64,000 bases of DNA, from the NCBI RefSeq assembly GCF_016863135.1, contig NZ_BOOH01000057.1, positions 62,001 to 126,000 on the forward strand. The letters are read 5' to 3'. Made by a program: the position numbers and the translations under genes. Below, one piece after another: positions 17,849-26,736 of the stretch (positions are counted from its first letter, which is position 1; the number at the start of each line of letters is the position of its first letter). Source of the DNA: Planobispora longispora. GTDB lineage: Bacteria; Actinomycetota; Actinomycetes; Streptosporangiales; Streptosporangiaceae. The notes under the pieces were generated by a model. That model had not been told where the DNA came from. It did not search any database and saw only the letters and a list, made by a program, of their open reading frames with translations.

Positions 17849-17872
17849 CGGGCCCGCCGCCGTACGGGCCCG
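17849..17872. terminator. Hairpin between the convergent NUDIX and RpiR genes
   Basis: CGGGCCCG (17849-17856) and CGGGCCCG (17865-17872) form an 8-bp stem with an 8-base loop in the 89-bp convergent gap. It probably serves both strands. Confidence 0.5.
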
Positions 17873-17931
17873 CGGCCGTTCCCCGGGTCTCCGGGCCCGG
17901 AATCCCTCCGGGGTGAGTGGGGCGGGACCGC

Positions 17932-18831
17932 TCAGGAGGACCGGCCCCTGCGGGGAGAGTCGGCCAGGAACTCGTCCAGGGCGTCGCGGGTGGCGCGCAG
18001 GGCGGCGTCCGAGGTCTCGAAGGTGCGCTGGGCGACTCCGACGAAGACGCAGTCGACGATCAGCAGCTGGCTGATCCGGCTGGCCAGCGCGCCGGGGCGG
18101 AAGGCGGTCTCCCGGCCCGCGGAGACGAGGACGTGGTCGGCCAGCTCGGCCAGGGACGAGCGCGGATTGTTGGTGATCGCCACGGTCGTGGCCCCGGCCT
18201 TGCGCGCGACGCGCACCGGTCCCAGCACGTCGGAGGTCTCGCCGGTGCAGCTCACGCCGACCACCACGTCGCCCTCCCTGACCAGGGCGGCGCTGGTGAC
18301 CGCCAGGTGCGCGTCGGTGAAGGCGTGGCCGGACAGGCCGATGCGCATGAGCTTCTGCGCCATGTCGATCGCCACCAGGCCCGACGCGCCGACCCCGTAG
18401 ACGTCCACCCGCCGGGCGGCGGACACGGCGCTCACGACGGCGTCCAGCGTGTCGGGGGAGAGCTGCGCGGCGGTGTCGGCCAGCGCCTCCGACTCGGCCC
18501 GGGTCACCTTCGCGATCACGTCGGTGAGCGGGTCGTCGGGCGCGAGATCGCCGGGGACCAGCCGTTCGGGAGCCTGGCTGGCCACCGCCGCGGCCAGCGC
18601 GAAGCGCAGCTGGGAGTACCCGGCGAAGCCGAGGGCCCGGGCGGTGCGCACGATGGTGGCCTCGCTGGTCCCGGAGACCGCGCTGAACTCGGTGATGGTG
18701 CTGCGGGCGACCATCCCCGGGTCGTCGAGGATGCGGTGGGCGATGGCCTGGGCGGCGGGGGTGAGTGAGGGCAGGACCGCCCGGATCGTCGCCACGAGGT
18801 TCGCCGGGCTGGGGCTTTCGTTCTCGGTCAT
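17932..18831 (-). CDS. RpiR/MurR-type transcriptional regulator (HTH-6 plus SIS domain)
   Basis: The 299-residue protein has an N-terminal HTH_6 domain (about residues 8-80; ITEFSAVSGTSEATIVRTAR) and a C-terminal SIS sugar-phosphate isomerase-like domain (about 120-260) with DVYGVGASGLVAIDMAQKL and VGVSCTGETSDVLGPVRVARKAG. In E. coli MurR this domain binds MurNAc-6-P. ATG 18831 has GAGGG 6 bases upstream. Its neighbours on this strand are nagZ and, across the promoter, the DigH-like hydrolase, and murQ is 8 kb away. It is therefore the best candidate for the factor that reads the shared two-box element (inference). Binding of another sugar phosphate is possible. Confidence 0.9.
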   Translation of the reverse strand: MTENESPSPANLVATIRAVLPSLTPAAQAIAHRILDDPGMVARSTITEFSAVSGTSEATIVRTARALGFAGYSQLRFALAAAVASQAPERLVPGDLAPDDPLTDVIAKVTRAESEALADTAAQLSPDTLDAVVSAVSAARRVDVYGVGASGLVAIDMAQKLMRIGLSGHAFTDAHLAVTSAALVREGDVVVGVSCTGETSDVLGPVRVARKAGATTVAITNNPRSSLAELADHVLVSAGRETAFRPGALASRISQLLIVDCVFVGVAQRTFETSDAALRATRDALDEFLADSPRRGRSS

Positions 18832-19017
18832 GCGCAACCCTCGTGACGGAGATCTCCGGTGGCGGAAGCGTGGCGTCCGGTCAAGCGCGACCTTCGCGGC
18901 GTGCGCGGCCCGGCGGTGGCGCCGCGGCGCCCGCTCATGCGGGGCGCTCGCCGCGGGGAGGCCCGGCGGGGCCGCCGTGCTGGTTCATTGATTCCACCCT
19001 TCCGTGTAGGGATCAGC

Positions 19018-20748
19018 TTATTTGTCACCGGTCAGCCAGTGGGCGACCACACGGGCGGAAGCCCGGGAGACACCGTGCGTGGTGACATATACCGCGCCGA
19101 CCGGCTCATCGGGAATCCCGGTCTCCACCACGACGGCGTCGGGCCGGAGCCGTACGGCCCGGGCCAGCAGCTCCCGGACCCACGGGTGCCGCCCGGCGTC
19201 GTGGACGACCAGCACGACGGGCCGGTCGTCCGGCACGGCGGGCAGCTCGGGGACCCGGGCGGTGACGGTGCACCCGGTCGTGCCGGGCGCGGTCTCGCGC
19301 AGCGCGCCGAGCAGGCCGGTGGGGGTGGCCGGATCGGCGGCCGGGTTGAGGCGTGGGGTGATGTCGACGACGAACGGCGGAGTCCGGAGCGGGGGAGGGG
19401 AGTGCTCACCGATTCCGGCGCCCGCCTCCGGAACCAGGCCGTTCCCCGCCGGGGCCGCGCCGTTCACTTCGGGGGGTGCGTCGTCCCCGGCCGGGGCCGC
19501 GCCGTTCACTTCGGGGGATGCGTCGTCCACCGCCGGAATCGCGCCGTTCACTGCGGAGGACACGTCCCCGGCCGCGCCGTCCCCGGCCGCGCCGTCCCCG
19601 GCCGGGGACGTGTCCTCCGCTTCCGCGGTCGCGGCGGTCCCGGGGACGATGATCCGCACGGCCGCGCGGGCGGCCTCCAACCCGACGGCCGCCCCGTCCT
19701 CTCCGCCCTCGGGGCCGGGGCCCGGGGCGTTCCGGAGATCCGCCCGCCCGGCGTGCCAGGAGGCCAGGGCCAGGACACGGGCGGCGGCCTCGGCCAGGCG
19801 CTCCTCGGGCAGCCGTCCCGCGTGCACGGCCTCGACGATCGCCTCGCGCAGCGCGTGGACGCTCTCACCGCCGGGGGAGGAGACCCCGGCGCAGACCGCG
19901 TCGGCGCCCGCGGCCAGCGCGCGGACCGCGATCTCGCCGGGCGGGTGGAGGGCCGCCACGGCGCGCATCTCGATGGCGTCGGTGACGAGCATGCCGTCGA
20001 AGCCCAGCTCCTCGCGGAGCAGGCCGGTCAGGATGCGGCGGCTCAGTGTGGCGGGGGCGTCCGGGTCGAGCGCGGGGACCAGCAGGTGGCCGCACATCAC
20101 GGCCCGGACCCCGGCCGCCACCGCCGCGCGGAACGGCGGCAGGTCGCGCTCGCGCAGCACGTCGAGACGGGCGTGCACGGTCGGCAGCGCGAAGTGGGAG
20201 TCGGTGACGGTGTCGCCGTGTCCGGGGAAGTGCTTGGCGCAGGCGGCCACCCCCGCGCCCTGCAGCCCCCGGACCCAGGCGGCGGTGTGGCGGGCGGTGA
20301 GTTCCGGGCCGGGACCGAAGGAGCGCACGCCGATCACCGGGTTGGCCGGGTTCGCGTTGACGTCCGCGACGGGGGCGTAGTCCAGCGTGACGTCGGCGGC
20401 GGCCAGGAGGCGGCCGATCGCCCGGGCGACCCGCTCGGTCAGTCCGGCGTCGTCGGCCACGCCCAGCGCCCGGTTGCCCGGGAACGAGCTGCCGGTCCCG
20501 GCCTCCAGCCGGGTGACCGCCCCGCCCTCCTCGTCGACGGCGACCACCACGGCCGGGTTCTCCGCGCGCAGCTCCGCGACGAGCCGGGCCGTCTGGGCGG
20601 GATCGACCAGGTTCCTGGCGAACAGCACGGTCCCGCCGAGGCCCTCGCCCAGGGCCCGGCGGAGCCAGCCGGGCGGGGTGACGCCGTCGAAGCCGGGCTG
20701 GAGCACGGTCATGGCCAGCCGGGCCAGATCGGGACTGCTGTGCGGCAT
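19018..20748 (-). CDS. nagZ: Beta-N-acetylglucosaminidase, glycoside hydrolase family 3
   Basis: The 576-residue protein carries the NagZ-type GH3 domain in residues 8-330. VDEEGG (71-76), the His-containing acid/base loop KHFPGHGDT (172-180) and the nucleophile Asp257 in VTDAIEM are all present. NagZ removes GlcNAc from GlcNAc-anhydroMurNAc(-peptides) and so feeds AnmK and MurQ. Residues about 395-470 are an Ala/Gly/Asp/Pro-rich linker with three 14-residue repeats around VNGAAPAGDD, followed by a C-terminal GH3 C-type domain. No signal peptide. Start ATG 20748 has GGAAGG 8 bases upstream. An upstream in-frame ATG (20898) would add 50 Arg/Pro-rich residues atypical of the family. Confidence 0.92.
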   Translation of the reverse strand: MPHSSPDLARLAMTVLQPGFDGVTPPGWLRRALGEGLGGTVLFARNLVDPAQTARLVAELRAENPAVVVAVDEEGGAVTRLEAGTGSSFPGNRALGVADDAGLTERVARAIGRLLAAADVTLDYAPVADVNANPANPVIGVRSFGPGPELTARHTAAWVRGLQGAGVAACAKHFPGHGDTVTDSHFALPTVHARLDVLRERDLPPFRAAVAAGVRAVMCGHLLVPALDPDAPATLSRRILTGLLREELGFDGMLVTDAIEMRAVAALHPPGEIAVRALAAGADAVCAGVSSPGGESVHALREAIVEAVHAGRLPEERLAEAAARVLALASWHAGRADLRNAPGPGPEGGEDGAAVGLEAARAAVRIIVPGTAATAEAEDTSPAGDGAAGDGAAGDVSSAVNGAIPAVDDASPEVNGAAPAGDDAPPEVNGAAPAGNGLVPEAGAGIGEHSPPPLRTPPFVVDITPRLNPAADPATPTGLLGALRETAPGTTGCTVTARVPELPAVPDDRPVVLVVHDAGRHPWVRELLARAVRLRPDAVVVETGIPDEPVGAVYVTTHGVSRASARVVAHWLTGDK

Positions 20749-20752
20749 CGGG

Positions 20753-20833
20753 GTCACCTTCCTGGCGCGTCGCCTTCCCGGCCGGTCGCCTCCCTGGCGG
20801 GCCGCCTGTTCCGGCGGGTCACCTTTCCGGCGG
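20753..20833 (-). repeat. Five tandem 16-17-nt repeats in the nagZ leader, each containing a Shine-Dalgarno-like core
   Basis: Units at 20753-20768, 20769-20784, 20785-20800, 20801-20817 and 20818-20833. On the nagZ strand they read roughly CGCCGGGAAGGTGACC, with cores GGAAGG, GGAAGG, GGGAGG, GAACAGG and GGAAAGG. Only the unit next to the ATG is correctly placed to act as ribosome binding site. Confidence 0.75.
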
Positions 20834-20900
20834 GGCGCCCTGCCGCCTCCGGTGCCGTGCGACGCCGCGGGCCGGGCGTCTGGCAGCAGGTTACACATCG

Positions 20901-20946
20901 ATGACGCTTTCTTTCACCATCATTGATGCGAATGTAATTTTCTGCC
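20901..20946 (-). promoter_or_regulatory. Two-box AT-rich element in the divergent nagZ/DigH-like promoter (candidate RpiR/MurR operator, copy 3)
   Basis: On the minus strand box A GGCAGAAAATTACA starts at 20946 and box B GTGAAAGAAAGCGTCAT at 20917, again 29 bp apart. Core matches to the murQ copy are AAnTTACA and TGAAAnnnAGCGnCAT. The element sits between two outward-facing cell-wall hydrolase genes. Confidence 0.55.
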
Positions 20947-20990
20947 ACCGTCATCATCGGCGCTCTCATCTTCGCCCCCCAGGAGTCCGC

Positions 20991-22547
20991 ATGAGCTCAC
21001 CCACCCGGCGTACGATCCTGCGCGGCCTGGCGCTGGCGGCCACGGCGTCGGCCGTGCCGCTGCCCGCCTTCGCCTCGCCGTCCTCCCCCGACCCCACCGG
21101 ACACGTCCCGCCGCTGCGCCAGATGCGCGGCATGTGGATCGCCTCGGTGCTCAACATCAACTGGCCGTCCAAGCCCGGTCTCACCGCCGACGAGCAGAAG
21201 GCCGAGTATCTCGCCTGGCTCGACCTCGCGCAGGGGCGCAGGCTCAACTCGGTCTTCGTGCAGATCCGGCCGACCGCCGACGCCTTCTGGCCCTCGCCGT
21301 ACGAGCCCTGGTCGCAGTATCTGACCGGCACGCAGGGGCAGGACCCCGGCTACGACCCGCTGGCCTTCATGGTGGCGGAGACCCACCGGCGGGGCCTGAC
21401 CTTCCACGCCTGGTTCAACCCCTACCGCGTGTCGATGCAGGGCGACCCGGCCAAGCTCCACCCCGACCACCCCGGCCGCAGGCATCCCGACTGGATCGTC
21501 GCCTACGGCGGCAGGCTCTACTACAACCCCGGCATGCCCGAGGTCCGCGCGTTCGTGCAGGACGCCATGATGGACGCGGTCACCCGCTACGACATCGACG
21601 GCCTGCACTTCGACGACTACTTCTACCCGGTCAACACCACGGCCTTCGACGACAGCGCCGCCTTCGCCAGGTACGGCCAGGGCTTCCCCGACCTGGCGGC
21701 CTGGCGGCGCGACAACGTGGACCTGCTGGTCCAGGAGATGCAGCAGCGGGTACGGCGGGCCAAACCGGAGGTCTCCTGGGGCATCAGCCCGTCCGGCATC
21801 TGGCGCAACCGGTCCACCGACCCGCTGGGCTCGGACACCGCCGGCGGCCAGTCCTACGACAACCTGCACGCCGACACGCGGGGCTGGGTCAAGAAGGGCT
21901 GGCTGGACTACATCGCCCCGCAGCTCTACTGGTACATCGGCCAGTCCAACGCCGACTACGCCAAGCTGGTCCCCTGGTGGTCCGACGTGGCGGCGGGCAC
22001 CGGCGTGCAGCTCTGGATCGGCCAGGCGGCCTACAAGGCGGGGGCGGCCGGTCAGCCCGAGCAGTGGTTCCAGCCGGACGAGCTCTCCCGGCACCTGACG
22101 CTCAACCGGGAGCACCCGGAGGTCGGCGGCGACATCTGGTACAACTCCGGCGACCTGCGGGCCGACCGGATCGGCTCGATCAGCACCGCCGTGGCCGACC
22201 ACTACACCCGGCCCGCGCTCCCGCCGCTCCTGCCCCGCCTGGCGGACGGCCCGGTCCCGCGCCGCCCGGTCCTCGCCTCGGCGCGGACGGTCGGCGGGGG
22301 AGTGGAGCTGACCGTCATCGCCACCGGCCGGCGCCTCCCGTTCCAGTTCGCGATCTTCCGCCTGGACCGCAGGGCCCGTCCCGGTGACTTCGCCGACGCC
22401 CGCCACCTGGCCGCCGTCGTCCCCGCCGGCCGCCACGTCCGCTGGGTCGACCCCGAGGGCGCCGAGGGCGCGTACTACTACGTGACGGCCGTCGACCGCG
22501 TCAGCCGCCAGAGCCCCCCGAGCGGAGGCCGCCGCGTGACCGGCTGA
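20991..22547 (+). CDS. Secreted family-10-like glycoside hydrolase (GHL10/DUF187, DigH/YddW type)
   Basis: The 518-residue exported protein has a twin-arginine signal (SSPTRRTILRGLALAATA, cleavage probably after AFA). The GHL10 TIM-barrel domain (about 40-400) begins with RGMWIASVLNINWPS, continues with RLNSVFVQIRPTADAFWPS and WFNPYR, and carries the acidic motif DIDGLHFDDYFYP typical of the family. E. coli DigH (formerly YddW) of this family cleaves denuded peptidoglycan glycan strands. The C-terminal 110 residues look like a fibronectin-type module (YYYVTAVDRVSRQS). ATG 20991 has AGGAG upstream. Divergent from nagZ across the shared two-box element, consistent with a joint role in glycan-strand turnover (inference). 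Confidence 0.88.
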   Translation: MSSPTRRTILRGLALAATASAVPLPAFASPSSPDPTGHVPPLRQMRGMWIASVLNINWPSKPGLTADEQKAEYLAWLDLAQGRRLNSVFVQIRPTADAFWPSPYEPWSQYLTGTQGQDPGYDPLAFMVAETHRRGLTFHAWFNPYRVSMQGDPAKLHPDHPGRRHPDWIVAYGGRLYYNPGMPEVRAFVQDAMMDAVTRYDIDGLHFDDYFYPVNTTAFDDSAAFARYGQGFPDLAAWRRDNVDLLVQEMQQRVRRAKPEVSWGISPSGIWRNRSTDPLGSDTAGGQSYDNLHADTRGWVKKGWLDYIAPQLYWYIGQSNADYAKLVPWWSDVAAGTGVQLWIGQAAYKAGAAGQPEQWFQPDELSRHLTLNREHPEVGGDIWYNSGDLRADRIGSISTAVADHYTRPALPPLLPRLADGPVPRRPVLASARTVGGGVELTVIATGRRLPFQFAIFRLDRRARPGDFADARHLAAVVPAGRHVRWVDPEGAEGAYYYVTAVDRVSRQSPPSGGRRVTG

Positions 22548-23499
22548 CCCGCCCCTCTCGCCCCTCCCGCCCCGTCGCCCAGTCCGGCGCCCAGGTTCCT
22601 GCGGCGCCGTGGCCGGTCGCGGTGGCGGCGAGGTGGTCGCGGAGGGTGACCAGCGCGGGGTGGGGATTGTCGCGGCGCCACAGCAGCGAGTGCGGGTAGA
22701 CGGGCGTGGGGTCGGTCACCGGGATGCGGCGCAGGCCGTGGCCGGCGGGCCAGACCAGGCGGGTCTGCCCGCCCATGAAGGTCGCCAGCGCCGGGGTGTC
22801 GGCGACGGTGTCCAGGAGCGCGTCGGAGCCGAAGTTGGGGCCGGTCGCCTCGATGGTGAGGCCGAACCCGGCGGCCAGATCGTCGTAGTAGGCGGCCCAC
22901 TCGGTGCCGGGGGCGAGGCCGGGCATCCAGATGCGGTGCCCGGCGAGCTGGGCGACGGTCACCGACCGGGCGGAGGCCAGCGCGTGGGCGGGGCCGGTGA
23001 GGAGCTGCAGCGGCTCGTCGAGCACCCGGACGGAGGCGATGTCCTCGGGCAGGGGCCGGCCGGGTGCGGCGACGGCGCGGAAGGACGCATCGATCGCGCC
23101 GGATCGGATGGCGGCGAGGGCCGCCTCGATGTCGAACAGCATCACCACGTCGAGCTCGATCTCCGGGTGCGCGCGGTGGAAGTCGCGCATCAGGCCCGAG
23201 GGCGCGACGCGCGAGCTGATCACGTCGACGCGCAGCGGGCGGCTGCCGGGCAGCACGGAGGCGACCGCGCGCCCGGCGGCGCGCAGCAGCTCGCGGGCGT
23301 GGGGCAGGAACGCCTGCCCGTCGATGGTGAGCTCGGCGCCGCGCGGCGTGCGGGTGAACAGCCGCACGCCGAGGGTGCGCTCCAGCGCGGCGATGCGCTT
23401 GGAGACGGCCTGCTGGGTGATCGCCAGTTCGGCGGCGGCCTCCTGGAACTGCCCCGCGTCGGCGGCGGCGACGAAGGTCCGGACGGTGTCGAGGTCCAT
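22501..23499 (-). CDS. LysR-family transcriptional regulator
   Basis: The 332-residue protein has an N-terminal LysR winged HTH (residues 1-60, MDLDTVRTFVAAADAGQFQE and ITQQAVSKRIAALE) and a periplasmic-binding-like effector domain (about 90-290). The C-terminal 30 residues are Gly/Arg/Ser-rich and are encoded in the 47-bp convergent overlap with the DigH-like gene. A perfect inverted repeat lies at 23517-23531, just before the start. The gene to its other side is a decayed MFS transporter on the opposite strand, possibly its former target (inference). Confidence 0.9.
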   Translation of the reverse strand: MDLDTVRTFVAAADAGQFQEAAAELAITQQAVSKRIAALERTLGVRLFTRTPRGAELTIDGQAFLPHARELLRAAGRAVASVLPGSRPLRVDVISSRVAPSGLMRDFHRAHPEIELDVVMLFDIEAALAAIRSGAIDASFRAVAAPGRPLPEDIASVRVLDEPLQLLTGPAHALASARSVTVAQLAGHRIWMPGLAPGTEWAAYYDDLAAGFGLTIEATGPNFGSDALLDTVADTPALATFMGGQTRLVWPAGHGLRRIPVTDPTPVYPHSLLWRRDNPHPALVTLRDHLAATATGHGAAGTWAPDWATGREGREGRVSRSRGGLRSGGSGG

Positions 23500-23516
23500 A
23501 CGAGCACCCTACGGGT

Positions 23517-23531
23517 ACAACCGATGGTTGT
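23517..23531. promoter_or_regulatory. LysR operator candidate ACAACC-GAT-GGTTGT
   Basis: Perfect 6+3+6 inverted repeat 18 bases before the LysR start codon, facing the decayed transporter. Position and symmetry suit autoregulation. Confidence 0.5.
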
Positions 23532-23633
23532 GAGCCAGGGGCCTTGCGGTTGTTTGATCTCCTGGTACGACGCGCGCTTTGATGCCTGCGCTCGCGGATC
23601 GGTTGTGCGGGCGAGTGGCGAGGAGCGTCGGGT

Positions 23634-23995
23634 ATGCGAAGCAGGCACCGATCGGGGCGGCGGTTCGGGTGGCTCTGGGCGGCGTACGGGACCAGCGGGC
23701 GCGGTCGCGGCGGTGCCGCTCGGCCCGTGGACGGAGTTCCGCCGCAAGCGGCCGGTGCTGATCGGGGCGGACCTGGTGCGGTTCGCGGCGCTGCTGACGA
23801 TCCCCGCCGCGTTCGCGCACAGCGGGGGGCCGCGCGCGGCTGGCCCAACCGCTCGTCACCCGGTTCGGGCGGCACCGGGTCCTGGTCGTGGCCGGGACGC
23901 TGCGCGCGGCCTGGCCCGTCGGCCTGGCCTTCCTGGGACCGGATGCCGGTGTGCTCCTGCTGGCGACCCCGCTGCTGCTTCCCCGGCAGACCTAG
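23634..23995 (+). pseudogene. Decayed MFS (DHA3/EntS-type) transporter remnant
   Basis: Pieces of one MFS transporter are readable in different frames. They are a start-like piece RFGWLWAAYGTS, then PLGPWTEFRRKRPVLIGADL VRFAAL (the loop after helix 3 of DHA3 transporters), then QPLVTRFGRHRVLVVAGTLR, which belongs near the middle or C-terminal half, ending in a TAG at 23993. The total is about 360 bp against about 1.2 kb for the family, so most of the gene is deleted and the rest frameshifted. The remaining 200 bp to 24204 hold no recognisable gene. It is divergent from the LysR regulator. Confidence 0.7.
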
Positions 23996-24204
23996 ACCGG
24001 CAGCCGCGAGACTGCCCCACGGCCGAAGCCGCGGGCACGCCGGGTCCGGTGGGCGCCATGTCGACATGACGTCCACCGGGCACAGGACGGTTCCTGCGAT
24101 CGGCGCCCGCTCAGTTCCAGTGACCGGCGCCGACGATGTCGGCGGAACGCGGGCTCCGCTGTCCGGCGGCCTGACCCGGCCGGTTGATGGGCGGCGTGAA
24201 TTCT

Positions 24205-25680
24205 CTACCCCGTGTGCTCGGCTGCGGCTTGCGGGAGTGCGAGCATCACGAGTGCCGTGATCAGGTAGAGCGCGGCTGAGACGATCAGGACGATGCCGAG
24301 CGCGTGACCGTAGTCGGGCGGCGCCGGTGCTCCGCCGACGGCCGAACCGGTGACGGAGGTGAAGAAGACCGTGCCGAGTACGGCGATGCCGGCGGCGCCG
24401 CCGATCTGGTTGACGGTGGACAGCACTCCGCCCGCGGCGCCCGCGTTGCGCCCGGGCACGCCGGCGAGGACGACGCTGACGAGGATGGGCGCGGCGAGCC
24501 CGAGGCCGAGACCGCCGATGAAGAGCGTCAGGGCGAGGGGCCAGTATCCGGGATCGTCGCCGTCCTTGACGACGGACCACAGGACGAGCTGAGAGGCCGC
24601 GATGGTCAGCGAGCCGGCGACCAGGAGCTTCCTGCCCGCCTTGGTGGCGAGGGCGACGCCGAGCCCGGAGGTGATGATCGAGCCGAGCGCGTACGGGAGG
24701 ATCACCAGGCCGGTCTCCCACGCGGTCCGGCCGGTCCCGTTCTGGAGGTAGACCGAGAGGGTGAGGAAGTACGGCCCGAGGCCGCCGAAGAACAGCGCCG
24801 AAGCGCTCAGGCCGACGGTGAAGGCGCGGATCCTCAGCAGAGCGGGGTCGAAGACGGGTTCGGCTCCGCGCCCGGTGAGGCGGCGCTCGTAGGCGAGGAA
24901 GATCGCGAGCACGACGATCCCGGCCGCCAGGAGGGCGTAGCTGCCCCAGGTCCACCCCCAGACCTCGGTCTGGATGAGCGGCAGCAGCAGGAGAAGGATG
25001 CCCGTGGCCGCGAGGAGCGCGCCCGGCAGGTCCAGCCGCGCGGTCAAGGCGGAGCGGGACTCCGGCAGCGCCTTCGCGCCGATGACGAGCGCCAGGATCG
25101 AGACGGGCACGTTGACCCAGAAGATCGTGCGCCAGCCCAGGCCGAACAGGTCGGCGTCGACGAGCACCCCGCCCAGCAGCGGGCCGGCGACCGAGGCGAG
25201 GCCCTGGACCGCTCCGTAGGCGCCGAACGCCTTGGCACGTTCGCCCGGGGCGAAGGATGCCCGGATGATCCCGAACACCTGCGGGACCATGATCCCGGCG
25301 GTCAGTCCCTGCCCGGCTCGCATGCCGATGAGCGTTCCGGGATCGGCGGCCAGCGCGCACAGCGCCGAGGTGGCCATGAACCCGGCCAGCCCGACCAGGA
25401 ACAGCCGCTTGCGGCCGTACTGATCGCCGAGCCGTCCACCGGTGATCAGGCCCGCGCCCAGGGCGAGGGCGTAGGCGGCGATCGTCCACTGGATCTGGGC
25501 GTCGCCCGCTCCCAGGTCCCGGGCGATCGCCGGGGCCGCGACGGTGACGATCGTCGCGTCGAGAAGGTCCATGAAGGAACCGAAGAGCACCACCAGCAGC
25601 GCCGTGGTCGCGCCGGCGATGGGTGCGGGAGAAGCCTCAGTGCTGAGGGTGCCCTCTCGGGGGCTCGGTGAAGCGGTCAT
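24205..25680 (-). CDS. MFS transporter, DHA2 family (EmrB/QacA type, 14 helices)
   Basis: The product is about 491 residues with 14 hydrophobic segments. DHA2 hallmarks are FMDLLDATIVTVAAPAIARD in helix 1 (motif D1), GGRLGDQYGRKRLF in the loop 2-3 (motif A) and AGPLLGGVLVDADLFGLGWR (motif C region). These are proton-driven drug or metabolite exporters. Start taken at ATG 25680; in-frame ATGs at 25692 and 25710 precede it and no Shine-Dalgarno sequence discriminates. Divergent from a WYL-type regulator 65 bp away, forming a regulator/efflux pair. Confidence 0.88.
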   Translation of the reverse strand: MTASPSPREGTLSTEASPAPIAGATTALLVVLFGSFMDLLDATIVTVAAPAIARDLGAGDAQIQWTIAAYALALGAGLITGGRLGDQYGRKRLFLVGLAGFMATSALCALAADPGTLIGMRAGQGLTAGIMVPQVFGIIRASFAPGERAKAFGAYGAVQGLASVAGPLLGGVLVDADLFGLGWRTIFWVNVPVSILALVIGAKALPESRSALTARLDLPGALLAATGILLLLLPLIQTEVWGWTWGSYALLAAGIVVLAIFLAYERRLTGRGAEPVFDPALLRIRAFTVGLSASALFFGGLGPYFLTLSVYLQNGTGRTAWETGLVILPYALGSIITSGLGVALATKAGRKLLVAGSLTIAASQLVLWSVVKDGDDPGYWPLALTLFIGGLGLGLAAPILVSVVLAGVPGRNAGAAGGVLSTVNQIGGAAGIAVLGTVFFTSVTGSAVGGAPAPPDYGHALGIVLIVSAALYLITALVMLALPQAAAEHTG

Positions 25681-25745
25681 GCCGGTCACCATGCCGGGCA
25701 TAGTTGCCATCGAGTGGCCGCTGCCGGTGCGAGGATCGGAGAATC

Positions 25746-26714
25746 ATGGCTGCCACCTCCGCGCGGACACTCAAGCTGCTGTCCATCTTCGGGATCGGCG
25801 CGACCCTGACCGCCGGGGAACTCGCCACCCGGCTCGGCACGTCGGTGAGAACCGTACGTCGCGATATCGACACACTCCGGGACCTCGGGTACGAGATCGA
25901 GGCCGTCCGCGGGGCGGGCGGCGGTTATCGGCTCGGCCGCGCCACCCGCCTGCCGCCGGTCGTGTTCGACGAAGACCAGGCCGTCGCCACGGCCGTCGCG
26001 CTCCAGACCGTGCCGGCGGTCCTGTCCGGCATCCGCGAGAACGCGGCCCGTGCCCTCACCACGCTGCGGCAGGCGATGCCCGCGCGCAGTCGTCGGCACG
26101 CCGAAGCGTTCACCGTCTCCTCGGCCCGCAACTACTGGGAGTTCCCCGCGCCGCCGATCGACGCCGAGACCGTCCGCGCCATCGGCGGCGCGATCAACCG
26201 GCGGCACCTCGTCCGCGTGGACTACACCGGGGACGGCGAACCCGTCACCCTCACGCTGGAGCCGCACGACCTCGTGGTCTGGGCCGCACGCTGGTACCTG
26301 GTCGCCTTCGACCCGGACGCGGACCGATGGCGCGCGATGCGCATGGATCGCATCCGACCCCACCTGCCGACCCACACCCCCTTCGGCCGGCGGGACATCC
26401 CGCACGGCGATCCCGCCGCCTTCGTCATGACCGAACACGACCGCGGAGACGCCGCCGCCGAATGGCCGTGTCGCGGCTCCGCCGTCCTCGCCCTGCCCGC
26501 CTCCACCGTCGCCCCGTTCGCCCCCGGCGGATCAACAGTCGAGTACGACACCGAAAGCACATGCCGCCTCACCCTCGGCGCATGGTCATGGGCAGGGCTG
26601 GCAGGACTGCTGCTCACCTTCGACGCCGACATCACCGACATCGAACCGGCCGAACTCCGGCAGGCCCTGCACTCCCTGCGCACCCGGATCGGCAGGGGAC
26701 TCGGACCCGACTGA
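25746..26714 (+). CDS. YafY-type regulator: HTH_11 plus WYL domain
   Basis: The 322-residue protein has an N-terminal winged helix (residues 5-60, TAGELATRLGTSVRTVRRDI), the segment GAGGGYRLG and a central WYL domain (about 145-215, ending WAARWYLVAFDPDADRWRAMRMDRI). A C-terminal WCX domain follows. WYL domains bind nucleic acids or small ligands. The ATG 25746 is preferred over 25704, which lies in the divergent promoter. It faces the MFS exporter gene and is its likely regulator. Confidence 0.9.
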   Translation: MAATSARTLKLLSIFGIGATLTAGELATRLGTSVRTVRRDIDTLRDLGYEIEAVRGAGGGYRLGRATRLPPVVFDEDQAVATAVALQTVPAVLSGIRENAARALTTLRQAMPARSRRHAEAFTVSSARNYWEFPAPPIDAETVRAIGGAINRRHLVRVDYTGDGEPVTLTLEPHDLVVWAARWYLVAFDPDADRWRAMRMDRIRPHLPTHTPFGRRDIPHGDPAAFVMTEHDRGDAAAEWPCRGSAVLALPASTVAPFAPGGSTVEYDTESTCRLTLGAWSWAGLAGLLLTFDADITDIEPAELRQALHSLRTRIGRGLGPD

Positions 26715-26736
26715 CCTCACCGTCGACCCGCACATG

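Noticed and set aside
20749-20898. Longer NagZ starting at ATG 20898
   Set aside because: The extra 50 residues are Arg/Pro-rich, encoded by the tandem repeats, and atypical of NagZ; the inner ATG has a well-placed ribosome binding site.
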